From positions 1 to 40,742 of the forward strand of contig JBAYJY010000018.1 in assembly GCA_041664945.1 (NCBI GenBank): 40,742 nt of DNA, read 5' to 3'. The DNA comes from JBAYJY01 sp041664945 (GTDB taxonomy: Bacteria; UBP15; UBA6099). Of the stretch, positions 9,901 through 17,251 are shown piece after piece. The notes under the pieces are model-generated. The model did no database searches and was not told the origin of the DNA. It saw nothing but the letters and a program-made list of their open reading frames with translations. How positions within the stretch are numbered: the stretch's first letter is position 1; every line of letters starts with the position of its first letter. A program made the position numbers and the translations under genes.

Positions 9901-11061
9901 CGCGGCGACACCCAGAGGATCGCAGTTTGATACCAGGCTCAAGTTTGAATTCCACGGGTTCGCGCAACTTCCCCAGCTTCCGGAGAATAACCTGCACACT
10001 GTTTCGTTATTTCCGTTCGGAGTTCCGTCTTTCGCCTGAATGAAATAAACTTTATTGTTGTCGGAAGGGTCAACAGCGACTTCTCTCGGGGTCCAGCCAG
10101 AGGTAGCAGTGCCGACTGTCACCGGCGCTTGATTGCCGCCCGCCGCTGTGAACTTATATATTTTGCCGGCCATGGAATCAGCTAAATAAATATTATTGCT
10201 CGAATCTATGGCCATGCCGTCTGCGATCTGTATTCCCGGACTATTTCTCGGCGTCGGGCATGAAGATCGGTTCCACGGGATGAAACAGGCGTTTACAAGA
10301 GTTCCTGTCGAGCTGTATTTTTGTATCCTGCTCATATCTGACGCCATATCGTGTTCCGCGATTAAAATGTTTCCGGAGGAATCGAGAACCAATCCCTGTA
10401 GTTCATTATTCGAATTGTCGAGCGTTACATCGAAACCCGAAAGAAGAAGCGTTCCGTCCGAGCTGTATCTCAGAACTTTTTTTGTCGCGTCGTTCAACAC
10501 GTATATCGTCCCGTCACTGCTGACGAAGATGTCAGTGGGTCTGCCCATCAGATAAAGAGTCGGCACCTTTGTTGAAAAAGTCTCCGTTATGCCTTGCGTG
10601 AGCTTTCCGGTATAAGTGCCGTACGCAAGAGGGTTCCCTCGGACGCCGGTCGCGGAGTTCCATTGGCCGCGACCGTCGAAGTCCGGCGGAAGATTGCCGT
10701 TTGGGCGCGCCGGCCATGCGTTCAGGTGATTCGCCCAGAGACGCCTCACGAATGCGCCGGATGGATCGAATATGTCGAATGTCAGGTCCCACATGTCTGT
10801 TCCGAGCCAGTCACTATGGTTCGGAAACGCGGATGTGCCGCTGCCGGGGGAAGCTTGCATGTAAGATGTTTGGCCTACAACCTGATTGTCAAATGGGTCC
10901 GGTGAGTTGCTTATTGATGTGATCGCAGCCTTGGCAGGCGAAAATATTAATAAAATCAGCGACAGAGTTATGGCTGCCAGCAAAATTGCTTTGTTAACCT
11001 TGTTTTTTTCGATATTTGGAATCATATCAATCAATGTTGTTTTATTAAGTTTTTTTGTCAT
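1..11061 (-). CDS. Giant secreted multidomain protein: FlgD-like Ig, NHL propeller, Ig-like array (C-terminus beyond window)
   Basis: This frame is open for 3,687 codons from ATG at 11061 to the window edge, so the C-terminus is missing. A likely leader AGAGG lies 9 bases before the ATG. Residues 24-46 form a hydrophobic export segment ending SPAKAA. Residues about 89-150 resemble the FlgD Ig-like domain (FDGRGQWNSATG, then GNPLAYGTYTGKL). Residues about 165-790 hold ten or more NHL-type beta-propeller repeats, such as GNNRIKKL, DGNVYVALASSG and VWVADYGNNRLVKY. Residues about 790-3370 are beta-rich, Thr/Ser/Gly-rich Ig-like segments with paired cysteines and calcium-loop-like stretches (DGIWNYNTGEPI). 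From residue 3378 onward, 102-103 residue near-identical units repeat. The family logic suggests a surface or matrix protein with an adhesive or scaffold role, but no ligand can be read from the sequence. It is transcribed away from the lipoprotein gene at 11.6 kb. Confidence 0.9.
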   Translation of the reverse strand, partial: MTKKLNKTTLIDMIPNIEKNKVNKAILLAAITLSLILLIFSPAKAAITSISNSPDPFDNQVVGQTSYMQASPGSGTSAFPNHSDWLGTDMWDLTFDIFDPSGAFVRRLWANHLNAWPARPNGNLPPDFDGRGQWNSATGVRGNPLAYGTYTGKLTQGITETFSTKVPTLYLMGRPTDIFVSSDGTIYVLNDATKKVLRYSSDGTLLLSGFDVTLDNSNNELQGLVLDSSGNILIAEHDMASDMSRIQKYSSTGTLVNACFIPWNRSSCPTPRNSPGIQIADGMAIDSSNNIYLADSMAGKIYKFTAAGGNQAPVTVGTATSGWTPREVAVDPSDNNKVYFIQAKDGTPNGNNETVCRLFSGSWGSCANPWNSNLSLVSNCDPLGVAADSTYLYVSCACDAANYVYGGTDTNCADNLHTVYSFNKGTKASVSNFGSTPPGSANDKFNVPHGLALSSGLTNTVGSILYVAESGNNRIKKLSLAAGAMTFSNHIFDEYSTPYPTSIDMDADGNVYVALASSGLIKKFDQDGNLKCAIGGFGTGSGLFQNLYGLAVSDDGTYLWASDVNDDSVDRYIMTDKTTCTGSWTIIDTPAPGNMNAGPRGIVVEPGVAGSSAHAYVLHDQNKKIYRYTAAGVRDNFASLSADPRYITMDKQGFLYVVYENGSIDKLSNTGTVIESFSNAATYVTAGGGIAVDDYGNLYVTDRGDYTADPPTKGMTVHRFGNYVNYNQVSGALTAHVINWQNQFRGVCDPRLATCTPPGSGDTQLNSAWGVAVSNDGRYVWVADYGNNRLVKYNIGYAATVTDQITIGNAAAPPDVSSVSVNPVSPVPAGQMKAVVSFNKAMMAYETPSVQVITQNNCQLPIYDEAVVLDNGDGVFTAAADTKYFGVTPPDGTALVSFRTVAPKEGFIDFPLGGGGDGIWNYNTGEPIVGDSASSANQIFNATADSVLYTMQTTPSGIPIDLDTKAFITMNASVKHTDTGPTANYFDGYYNVNEWRGWITIPAGSTACCGGSCDGTAQIQVANGKDSAGTIESPNPWNVNTSTGFHFVIDTTAPTEPTITVPSDGTYTSQNSVAVDGSYNDANGYQVTVSSTDFTCVVREAAASNNNVYNAGTDTLIYGSCADGTALLPMTTKEGWIDAVTANNQYDAGEPIIGNYYDINPADPRYDQGTEPCSNCDRILLNLGSFSNLAVVKLFSSADARIKVNRVSTQTVDSTGTYSANNISLPSLSTYYITAIGVDTAGNYSPYVSKRVKVSRGQGNPGVAGITPSTSVGISTAGQWAISYTAASAFNYPTPTAACSCGATPTPSTEALCYVTITIPSGWAPPTETPNTSGTVSVSATGDTILCPTDTFSVSGRTIKVHVYSMNAGQTLTVNYGYPSSGIDVTEQAAIGGNSFSVQSKNSGDPSPVTVPPETGKTLSIIVEGYAMRVSHIGYLPGTIYDNQTNIKVMTLNFENPNTVGSGKTIQVSSIKLRFKPSGTQTTVGTIARIVAKSGATEFLNSNNISSMTDIYNDLTLTLTDADSNPLTVGESSVKTLDIYMDFNQLSTLYPVGSALEFILDGDYNTESGTSTGLTSTVLTKATAAWTTNQWVSHTLIPDLTVPTKSYRIKANTATTLTIRSGDMIADGAVSGRTFAIGDASNYVIAKDQTSGTAIHIAPRTGSVTDTFYPDLGETNPQMTTGVTTQFKAPPIANGLLVVKKDTWAVGQVLSRGQTSTKPIVLSVRLFDQIVTSTNAGANCAPNCSTLFVGDTSVFTGMEGQTVIIGDDDNYTSATIAPGGIDAVGKAITLSSTVGPFYVNKNMFILRDGASAKIARLVFSLYDCATTGCAPSTVTTNPRGLLDRVALRQTGSDPSFFYVNKEDSSLENTGSTVTLDFSTYLQLSGAEKKSMDLLLDVDSVTTAQSMKISLLDASMVYPNSRKALTNNCAACSRVYINNSVTNDIIQNERMFISTNGSTGEWSAVSGENASYIDVTPAYTGSYTTTSFVEHTKVQSGYESTALQAFPLNSLSVSIVNAAQIRVNKMYVRDANGAALCPNTEAGTGTDNPELYYGTSFKVYLDIENISTAPSSMAYIDATASDLSFIRLSDSTDYRSEFVVTPPSIVGGTCMHQACLTTAATSTLVYTVVQSGGTTVAPTASANYFKIDTYTTSMIDAPECDTSKTGRYKPKSVDSNDYTDQDIFCVNPDSNGVDADPPNCRLSTKTAEAYVLTDPVQLKYVNAGSTFVPIMNFLVYDGPTGNSGQIITEMKFQSQNSSDTYVSAVQLWKDDGDNVFDPYVNNGTAKQILLDDCSSCSVLKVNDAARYAVGQNVTVCHNAACSASSAKTVTAVDTSASPNTITLNSALAVSISQKTALGYIYINNSQVCNAGATNCDTLLGTATFSGGVATFSALAQSIPDTSNVRYHLSYNINTSLDSNGYYADGSTIDAAIKTSGITFTNNPAVVSPIPSADTGSSGSSKIDLVAVMVTADPPNSQSCVQGQRLITFKASDIFENIDRGSYGNPTTYANANITVTFTESKNTGGSANTVDFVSSSLTGATYSPANPPGDANQVKGDLTNGIGTVTITDVESAPPEDVTINLTTSLTYKPAGGAVTTFGNNVCMSAVDITGLEPPAGQVKAPVLTLQVINGLGSSINIDSLKVNKSSSDTLASSELSLIRLWRDGGTAGACEVCYPTLGAGDTQIATGNYSGGSVTFSGFAPVQTIASGVKTYFYVTYDINTTVTDGRVIDAEIPINGLTYSVAGVPTSLDLTSANSPGISRVNIQAHTLELYPYASTSTVTVDCNEGQGVGTNCRTFSVSDVAIFVAGDRVSIQDNDSGVISSFLTVQSVNPSGAITPTAGTITFTSPATGTYTLAQEAYVSNTPEVSKQITVRAVDTYGNIASYAANETYEATTQLSVTADTTQPDPSDTKVIATSLAGGSLGGPSTNGAISNGVGTVTFIENSCPPRRVLITPGTAAAGFTTFRTATIRFPGDINRDNVKPVASAIALNVSGSCITTSTPEISTIEGSDNCSGISGMRFACKESELANAPWVSIQPSQIDLDVCCNCTGDSRDIKCGFDVTNGQTCLNWDGTACLSGWISNTGDPNGGCADSANKTVYLQVKDRNGNQSAIPTVYTSPPVVIDNTLPAITGVSVTSNQNAYFYGSQDNGSICDANPQSQNKAGLNADCTVWFNSLAGMGAGQIPSVQLIGTDNNAITALEGDAAFGLPAQWNYASPAGTPKTLSVSYNNITAGAASSTVYFTDYDTCSNTIRVRVDFGQDNQAPVTPAVSGYSDSGKTVALTSGNWYNYSNPYFEWAAVSDLPSGAASGLAKYTINFSTDSTATPIYDMTANNFTATGPLVAGNSYYMRFTAYDNVGNYINPASTTFVFKYDNLPPSTTIVGPAASSWHSSAFTADVTNADTGGSGLNVCYYRVLSNAVQTLAWTSYACATDPSISVGAAANCRDQGADKCQVEFYDTDLAGNTGTTVTRTFSIDWTAPTSTITAPAASAWESAAFDVSVTNSDADSGLNLCYYRVLSNAVQTKVWTAYGCATNPNITVGAGMNCRDQGADMCDVQVYATDNAGNTGTSTSRTFSIDYTAPTTTIVGPAASSWQSAAFTADVTNADTGGSGLNVCYYRVLSNAVETLAWTSYACATDPSITVGAAANCRDQGADMCQVEFYDTDNAGNTGTTVTRTFSIDYTAPT

Positions 11062-11607
11062 CCTTTAAGGCCTCTTTGAATAGCAATATTAAGCTGAATT
11101 CCAGACAAGTACCATCAATAATAAAGCCACGAGATATTGAATTACAGTATAATTCCATTAATGTATAATTTATCAAGATTGATATAGTAGTGTTTGGAAT
11201 ATAACTACAATATCAAGGAATACACAACTATTTTATGTTTCTAATTTGTCATGTTTATTGAAACCGTAGTTAAAGCTATTAGAATGAGATTATATTTTGT
11301 TAAAATGCGCGTGATATTAGTCACATCGCATCGCGAAGTGCAATGCGTTTCACTAACGTGCAACAACGTGCGCTTTTTGTTTGTCGTCGCGATTAACATT
11401 ATTTAAATGATTATTATTGTATATAATACCATGCACTATTTGTAAATTAATTTATGATGATAATTATTAGCTTCTGACAGCCATGTGTATATACGCAGTT
11501 TTATTGAATGTTAAACACAAATAAAAACTTTTAATTATGCGCTTATTTGTTTTAACAAGATGAATTGGGGGGAAAAGATGAGTAGGACGGCAAAGGGGGC
11601 GAGGACA
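11062..11607. other. AT-rich divergent intergenic region
   Basis: About 545 bases separate the giant minus-strand gene from the plus-strand lipoprotein gene, so both promoters should lie here. The base composition is much richer in A/T than the flanking genes, with several TATAAT-like and homopolymer stretches, so no single promoter can be chosen with confidence. A small inverted repeat, CGCAT then ATGCG, sits near 11325-11350 inside the only GC-rich island. No coding frame is supported. Confidence 0.6.
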
Positions 11608-13713
11608 ATGAAAAGTCAAACCATTATAAGAGGAATATCAACAATAATATCATCAGCGGCAATGATAATATTAATATCGGGTTGCGGAGGCGGTGGAGGC
11701 AACCCAGTAAGCGTTGCTCCGTCGTCAAACGACTTGTCTTTTACAAATGCTACAAAAATCGGCTCCATATCACAGAATGTGCTTCCTGAAAACCAGAATA
11801 AATATGAATCTCTTCTAAAACTGGAGTCATGGGTATTGAGTCTGAAAGATAGCGATTTTGTCATTCAGAATGGGAAGAGAAATGACGGTGTTCAGGCAGG
11901 AAATCACAAAGAACTTTTGATAAATATTGTCAGTCAAATCGACAAAAACATTGAAACGGGCAAATATGAAAAGGCGGCGAAGGATGTCGAAAAGAGACTG
12001 ATTCCAAAATTCGACGGCTGCAATGGCGGAAATGATGAAAACGATCTCGTTATCAGTTGTGAATTGGCAATTAACCTCTATGCTAAATCCACGGAACTGC
12101 TGAACGCATTGAAAAACGGCGCTGACAACAACGGGAAAAGCGCAGCGCGCGCCGCTGACGCGTCATGGGACGCATACAGGCAGAATCTCATTGCGATCAT
12201 CGGCGAAATCAGCGCGATGCTGGAAAACGCGCCGGACAGTTACTTCAAGAATCCGGCGGGCGCTTCTCAATCCGCCCTTCTCGATCTGATCGATCAGGCG
12301 AAGATCAGTCTCGAAGAGCAGGACCCGGATACAGCGAAAGAAATCATCAAGTCAGAGTTTTACCCGCTGATCGACGGCGGAAACGGCGGCGAAACACAGG
12401 ACGACCTGATCAACGCAATAGTATATTCAACTTCCGAATATGACACGGCTATCAGAAACGTCGAATCGATAATCCAACTCATGACGCTCACCATGGTAAG
12501 CATTGCCGCGGCGCCGCAGACAATGGGAATAGGAGAAACAATCAAGCTGACCGCTGTGTGCAACTACAACAATTCAGTCGACAAAGACTGCTCCGACCAA
12601 GCGCTGTGGCAGACCAACGGCTCAAGCGCGGCGACGGTAGCAGCCGGCGGTTTTCTCACAGGCGCAAATATCGGGCCGGTTTCGGTGACGGCTCAAGTCG
12701 GCTCAATGACAAGCGCTCCGGTCTCGATATTCGTTATCTATAACGGCGGCTTTCACGACTTGTTCGACGACAACAGCATCGACGCCCGACTGTGGACCAA
12801 CGTTTTCAAGGGCACAAGCTCAATGACCGAAGAAAACGGCAATTTCAGAATTCAGGGCGGGTCGTACTCATTCGGACAGCTCATTCCGATTCAATATTTC
12901 AAGATCAATCAGGGGGAGAAACTCGAAATCCTGATATCTCTCAACGCTGATAACTCATCCGGCTCTTATTTCGTGCAGGGTTTTGGAATCTATAATCAGC
13001 GAACGACAGGCATCGCGGCTGGATACTCGGCCGGCTCAAGCATGGCGCAACCGACGATTTATCTCTCTTCTCCGCGCGGTTACTCTGCTGTCAGCGTCCC
13101 TTCCGGCAAAGGCGACTATAAGATCGTTTATCAGAACAGACAGGCGAGCCTTTATTTCAACGGCGCGCTCATCGGTACGATAGAAGCGGATCTCGAAGGC
13201 CAGCGGCTCACATTCTTCATCTACGGTTCAGCCAGAAATAACTCATCCATCGACGCCATTTTCGACAACTTCATGTCGAACCAAACCGATCCCGGCGAAT
13301 ACAGAATCGATATCGCAAACAACACCAACCCTTTCGGGTTCAATGGCACAGGCAGCCTGACTCCGGGCAGCAAATACACGGTCGATTTTTACGGCGATCC
13401 GAACTTGACCGGAATCATGGGGAAACTTCTCGACGCCGACACGCTTCAGGTCATTCAGGGACCTTTCCAGATGGTACAGAGCGGCATCCCCGGGAAATAC
13501 TCGTACTCCGGAACGATGCCGGCGACTTCTTCCTCCAACATAGTATTCGTCGCGAGCGACGACAGCTTCGGCGCCATGGCGATATACACGCGGAGAATAC
13601 CGACCGGACAAGTTTCCATGGCGAGAGTCGCTTCAAAGGTCACTCAGCAGAAGTACATTCCATCCGACTTCCCGGCCTTCCTGCTCCCGGCTGAATTAAG
13701 GTCGGATAAATAA
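11608..13713 (+). CDS. Lipoprotein with two short helical repeats, Big-type Ig domain and jelly-roll-like region
   Basis: The ATG at 11608 is chosen because it gives a canonical lipoprotein signal (MKSQTIIRG..., lipobox LISGC, Cys26) and has GAGG just upstream. In-frame ATGs at 11560 and 11578 are alternatives, and the latter has a strong GGGGGGAAAAG leader. The mature protein of about 675 residues begins with GGGGG. Residues about 110-155 and 240-285 are two related helical units ending in DGCNGGNDENDL and DGGNGGETQDDL, which resemble the small helical DGC...ND modules of secreted proteins (FIMAH-like, from memory). A Big_2-like Ig domain follows (about 300-378: Q-TMGIGETIKLTAVC ... VSVTAQVGS). 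A region starting FHDLFDDNSIDARLW then looks like a concanavalin/LamG-type jelly roll. It is probably an outer-membrane or surface lipoprotein. Substrate and function are unknown. Confidence 0.8.
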   Translation: MKSQTIIRGISTIISSAAMIILISGCGGGGGNPVSVAPSSNDLSFTNATKIGSISQNVLPENQNKYESLLKLESWVLSLKDSDFVIQNGKRNDGVQAGNHKELLINIVSQIDKNIETGKYEKAAKDVEKRLIPKFDGCNGGNDENDLVISCELAINLYAKSTELLNALKNGADNNGKSAARAADASWDAYRQNLIAIIGEISAMLENAPDSYFKNPAGASQSALLDLIDQAKISLEEQDPDTAKEIIKSEFYPLIDGGNGGETQDDLINAIVYSTSEYDTAIRNVESIIQLMTLTMVSIAAAPQTMGIGETIKLTAVCNYNNSVDKDCSDQALWQTNGSSAATVAAGGFLTGANIGPVSVTAQVGSMTSAPVSIFVIYNGGFHDLFDDNSIDARLWTNVFKGTSSMTEENGNFRIQGGSYSFGQLIPIQYFKINQGEKLEILISLNADNSSGSYFVQGFGIYNQRTTGIAAGYSAGSSMAQPTIYLSSPRGYSAVSVPSGKGDYKIVYQNRQASLYFNGALIGTIEADLEGQRLTFFIYGSARNNSSIDAIFDNFMSNQTDPGEYRIDIANNTNPFGFNGTGSLTPGSKYTVDFYGDPNLTGIMGKLLDADTLQVIQGPFQMVQSGIPGKYSYSGTMPATSSSNIVFVASDDSFGAMAIYTRRIPTGQVSMARVASKVTQQKYIPSDFPAFLLPAELRSDK

Positions 13714-14111
13714 GTTCAGATAGCTGATAGATACAGATCTCGCTGAGACAGCAACTTGAACCAAGAATGACATTTGCTTAATGAAACAATAAAGCGGATT
13801 TATGCAACGCCGTTTTAATCATTTGCTACGCGAACAATTCCATAACGGTTCACCAAGACGAGCATTCGCGGCTCAGATCGCAACAGGCGCAGAAAATGTG
13901 GCCTGGGTTGCCTAAATGCATCCATCGGCTGCGTGTGATGTCGCTTACAGGAATCAATCAGGCCATTCGAGCAGATCCAGAGGAAAACGCCAGCCCACAT
14001 CATAAGACTTGATTGCCGATTATTTTATGTCGCGTACTGACAACCCCAAAAAAATGTGTCGCCATGAAGCGTTAAAGCCGTTTTGTCTCTGCCTTTTCTC
14101 CGATCAGCCTG
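13714..14111. other. Decayed non-coding stretch
   Basis: About 400 bases lie between the lipoprotein gene and the recombinase remnant. Short open frames exist on both strands (for example minus 13815-14003 and a plus frame across 13816-14010). None has a ribosome site, a recognisable motif or a plausible length. Given the degraded integrase next door, this is most simply read as decayed mobile or foreign DNA. Confidence 0.4.
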
Positions 14112-14588
14112 TTGAAGATCGCTATTTTTTCATCAGGTATCATTGAGTCCTGGAATAAATCGGCTGAGATTCCACACCCTGCTCATAGATGCTTCGTTGC
14201 AATATCTGTTGTCCATATAGCCTTGCAATTGAAGCAGAAGCCTATAGAAGCCTTCCGTAAAGCGCATGAAAAAGCTTTAAGAGCAACAGATATCGAGGCG
14301 CGGCAGATTGCTCAACTTGAAGGCATATCAGACCCGACAAAGCGCTCGGCGGCGATAAAGAATAACCGGATATCCTTTCACACATTGCGGCACACATTCG
14401 CAACTCGCCTGATGGCATAGTCCGGGCGACCCTCAGAGGTAAAAGAGGCATTCGGACACAGAGATATAAAAACAACCATGCGATATGCTCGCCCAATTGC
14501 AGACAGACAAAAAGCGGGAATCAATTCCCTTGCTCAGAAATTCTGCTATTATACTGCTATTGACAAAGTTGTGGCATTTGAGGAATAA
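14112..14588 (+). pseudogene. Tyrosine recombinase (phage integrase family) C-terminal remnant with in-frame amber
   Basis: The frame from 14112 encodes the catalytic C-terminal part of a tyrosine recombinase. The box II motif FHTLRHTFATRLMA is clear, with H-x-x-R-H. A TAG at 14418-14420 interrupts the frame. Translation then resumes in the same frame with SEVKEAFGHRDIKTTMRYA, the family's (G)H...Y motif with the catalytic Tyr, and ends at TAA 14586-14588. The N-terminal arm-binding and core domains and the first catalytic Arg region are missing or unrecognisable. It is therefore a broken remnant, although a read-through product cannot be formally excluded. It ends 27 bases before tRNA-Arg(UCU), and integrases of this family commonly use tRNA genes as attachment sites. 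Confidence 0.8.
14560..14588 (+). promoter_or_regulatory. Putative promoter of tRNA-Arg(UCU)
   Basis: TTGACA at 14560-14565 is followed after 17 bases by GAATAA (14583-14588), which is a weak -10. This lies inside the last codons of the integrase remnant and places initiation close to the tRNA 5' end at 14616. The -35 is perfect; the -10 is uncertain. Confidence 0.5.
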
Positions 14589-14615
14589 CTAAAAAAGCTT
14601 TTGTTTAAGCCACCA

Positions 14616-14689
<74 letters not shown>

Positions 14690-14703
14690 ACCGCCAGTTC
14701 GAA

Positions 14704-15801
14704 TTAATTTCTCAGCCACGCTTCGTTGAATTCCGCGTATTTGATGATTTTACGGTCGTCCGCGGTGTAGGTTAGGTGAATGATTCCGTCATCGGTCTGG
14801 ATCATGAACGGATAGGAATACTCCATCGGCGTTTTCTCGATGCATTTCTTTTTCAGCCATGTCATGCCCTCGTCGTCGGATATCGCGACGCAGAGAGGCG
14901 AGCGGTTCAGCAGGCTGTCGTTGTAAGCGAGGACAAGCGCGCCGCTTTTCAGTTTGATCATATTGATGCCGCTGTCGGGATTCGGCAGCTTCGTCTTCTT
15001 GAGGTCGCGCCAGGTCTTTCCGAGATCGTCCGAGCGGCCGGTCCAGATTTTTCCAGGAACGGTGTTGTGGCGCGCGTACATTAGAAGTTTCTCTCCGCCG
15101 AGCCATACGAACGCCGGCTGCAGGTTCGACGGGGTTGTGAACGGCACATTCCGCTCCTCCCAGGTTTTAAAACCATCTCCGCTGATCCATATCAAACTCT
15201 GAAGCGGCTTCGTGTCCAGATAAATCGGCAGCAGCAGGCGCCCGTCGGGCAGTTCGGTTACATTGTTCCGGATCATTCTGCCCATCTCTTCGACCATCTT
15301 CACGGGCTCGGTCCATGTGAATCCGCTGTCCTTCGATGTCTGCATGTACAAGTAGGTTTTGTCCCACGCGTCCCATTTAGTGTCGTATTTTTTTACATAG
15401 AACAGCCAGACAACTCCTTTTGAATCCGTGAACAGTAGCGCATTGCCTTCGGCGTATTTCGTGTCGTCTATGAAGACGACGGGGTTTGACCATTCCCCGC
15501 CGGCGGGTTTCCGCGCCGACCAGATCGCCACGTCCGGCATGCCCTCATGTTCTCCCGCGAACCACGTCGCGAACAAATCGCCGTTCGGCATCTTCGCTAT
15601 CGACGACGCGTGATTGGACGGCCTCTTCGCGTCGAATTGAAAAACCGGCTCGGTTTTAAAGTAAGGTTCTTCGGCGCACTTCGCCGTGTGCGCCGCCAAA
15701 AAAGCGAGCGCGCAAGAAAACACGATCGTCAGCGCCAATAAAACGCTTGAACTACTCATTCCTGTCCTTACAGATTTTGAATCGCCGCTGATGCTGTTCA
15801 T
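14704..15801 (-). CDS. Secreted BNR-repeat protein, sialidase/neuraminidase superfamily
   Basis: This is a 365-residue protein with a hydrophobic export segment at about 19-42. The body matches the six-bladed sialidase-fold BNR_2 family: SNHASSIAKMPNGDLFATWF (62-81) and GEHEGMPDVAIW, followed by four Asp-box-like turns at 156-163 (SKDSGFTW), 207-214, 257-264 (SDDLGKTW) and 308-315 (SDDEGMTW). The C-terminus (IIKYAEFNEAWLR) is typical of this family. Members include exo-alpha-sialidases and other glycan-active or carbohydrate-binding propellers, so sialic acid is a possible but unproven substrate. The first ATG has AAAGGAAATCATA upstream; an internal ATG at 15759, after AAGGACAGGA, is an alternative start. 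It is divergent from the metallophosphatase gene across 81 bases. Confidence 0.85.
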   Translation of the reverse strand: MNSISGDSKSVRTGMSSSSVLLALTIVFSCALAFLAAHTAKCAEEPYFKTEPVFQFDAKRPSNHASSIAKMPNGDLFATWFAGEHEGMPDVAIWSARKPAGGEWSNPVVFIDDTKYAEGNALLFTDSKGVVWLFYVKKYDTKWDAWDKTYLYMQTSKDSGFTWTEPVKMVEEMGRMIRNNVTELPDGRLLLPIYLDTKPLQSLIWISGDGFKTWEERNVPFTTPSNLQPAFVWLGGEKLLMYARHNTVPGKIWTGRSDDLGKTWRDLKKTKLPNPDSGINMIKLKSGALVLAYNDSLLNRSPLCVAISDDEGMTWLKKKCIEKTPMEYSYPFMIQTDDGIIHLTYTADDRKIIKYAEFNEAWLRN

Positions 15802-15882
15802 TATGATTTCCTTTCCGATCCGCCGATTCTCACTAATAGCGCTTTCAACCGCGCTGTTTCTTCTTATAATTATGTTAATTAT

Positions 15883-17148
15883 ATGGGTATTGCTTACAAA
15901 AGGAAAAAGATTTCTCGATTCATTTCTCTCAGGCGCATCGGAACGGCGGCGTGCCTTCTCGCGATATTATTCTTCTCAGGATGTGGGAAAGACATTTCGT
16001 GGCAGAATGCTGATTCGCTGCCGCCCCAAAAAACCGCCGGCTTCGCCGCCGCGAATAATGACGGCAGGATCGTCCTGACTTGGACCGCCCCAGCCGATCC
16101 AGACTTCAGAGGCGTTCTGATCCGGCGGGGAACTCAGGGATTCCCGCAGGACCCGGCCGCTCCCGGCGTCGCGAGCGACATTATTGTTTATTCCGGCGCC
16201 GCTACAACTTTCACCGACACCGGCCTTACGAGTGGAGCGGCTTATTTCTACTCTGCTTTTGCCTTCGACGAGAACCTTAACTACTCGGACGGCGTTTTCG
16301 CTTCAGCGACCTGTTCTTTCCTTCCGTTCACAATCATTGCCCTTCCCGATTCACAATATCTTTCTCTCAGCTATCCGGATCTGTTTAAAACACAAACGCA
16401 GTGGGTCGCCGACAATAAGACCGCCAAGAACATCTTATTCGTTCTGCACGAAGGCGATGTCACGCACACAAACTCCGTTGAAGAATGGACCAACGCGTCG
16501 GAAGCTATGGCGAATCTTGAAGGTGTCGTTCCATACGTGATCGCGCCCGGAAATCACGACGATGGAAGCGGCCGGAACACCGCTAAATTCAATGCGGCCT
16601 TCCCGGTGAGTCGTTTCAGCAGTCTGCCTTCTTTCGGCGGCGTCTTCGAGCCTGATAAAATCGACAACACCTATCATTTCTTTGAGGCCGGCGGAATCGG
16701 ATGGATGATAGTCGCTCTCGAATTCGACCCGCGGGATGAAGCTCTCGCGTGGGCAGATCAAATCGTCGCCGCGCATCCCGACCGGCGGGTGATCGTCCTC
16801 ACTCACGCCTACCTGAGCGGATATAACCACAGGGACAGCATCGGCGAAAACATCTGGACAAAATTCGTTAAAAAACATAAAAACATATCGTTTGTCTTTA
16901 ACGGGCACATAACAGACACACAGGCTTCACGGCAAGTCAGCGTCGGCGACAACGGAAACAATGTTTATCAGATGATGGCAAACTACCAGACGCTTCCCTT
17001 CGGCGGCACTGGATATCTGAGAATCGTTGAAATCGATCCGAATCAGAGCAAAGTGTCTGTAAAAACTTATACGCCGTGGACTGACGTCTTCAAAACCGAC
17101 GCCGACAACCAATTCGAATTCGAGAATGTCGATCTCGGCCCGCCCTGA
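15883..17148 (+). CDS. Calcineurin-like metallophosphoesterase lipoprotein with N-terminal FN3 domain
   Basis: A 421-residue lipoprotein: a basic N-terminus, a hydrophobic core and lipobox FFSGC with Cys34. Residues about 46-145 look like a fibronectin type III domain (IVLTWTAPADPDFRG ... AYFYSAFAFDE). Residues 150-420 are a calcineurin-fold phosphoesterase with its metal-binding motifs in order: D156-S-Q, G191-D192, G223-N-H-D, H308 in LTHAY, and G341-H in FNGHITD. The enzyme would act on an extracytoplasmic phosphoester, with unknown substrate. No good Shine-Dalgarno precedes ATG 15883, so the start rests on the signal peptide. The first residues lie in an AT-rich stretch shared with the divergent sialidase-like gene. 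Confidence 0.88.
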   Translation: MGIAYKRKKISRFISLRRIGTAACLLAILFFSGCGKDISWQNADSLPPQKTAGFAAANNDGRIVLTWTAPADPDFRGVLIRRGTQGFPQDPAAPGVASDIIVYSGAATTFTDTGLTSGAAYFYSAFAFDENLNYSDGVFASATCSFLPFTIIALPDSQYLSLSYPDLFKTQTQWVADNKTAKNILFVLHEGDVTHTNSVEEWTNASEAMANLEGVVPYVIAPGNHDDGSGRNTAKFNAAFPVSRFSSLPSFGGVFEPDKIDNTYHFFEAGGIGWMIVALEFDPRDEALAWADQIVAAHPDRRVIVLTHAYLSGYNHRDSIGENIWTKFVKKHKNISFVFNGHITDTQASRQVSVGDNGNNVYQMMANYQTLPFGGTGYLRIVEIDPNQSKVSVKTYTPWTDVFKTDADNQFEFENVDLGPP

Positions 17149-17251
17149 CCGTACGTTGCGCCGGCGCCCCTCTTTCAAAAACAGCGCTATCGCATTATAG
17201 TTAAGCAACAAATCCGGAAAACTGCCGGCCATTTATTAGAAGGAGAATAAT

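Noticed and set aside
13815..14003. Minus-strand 62-codon frame as a transposase fragment
   Set aside because: Nothing recognisable in the translation; too short and unsupported to name.
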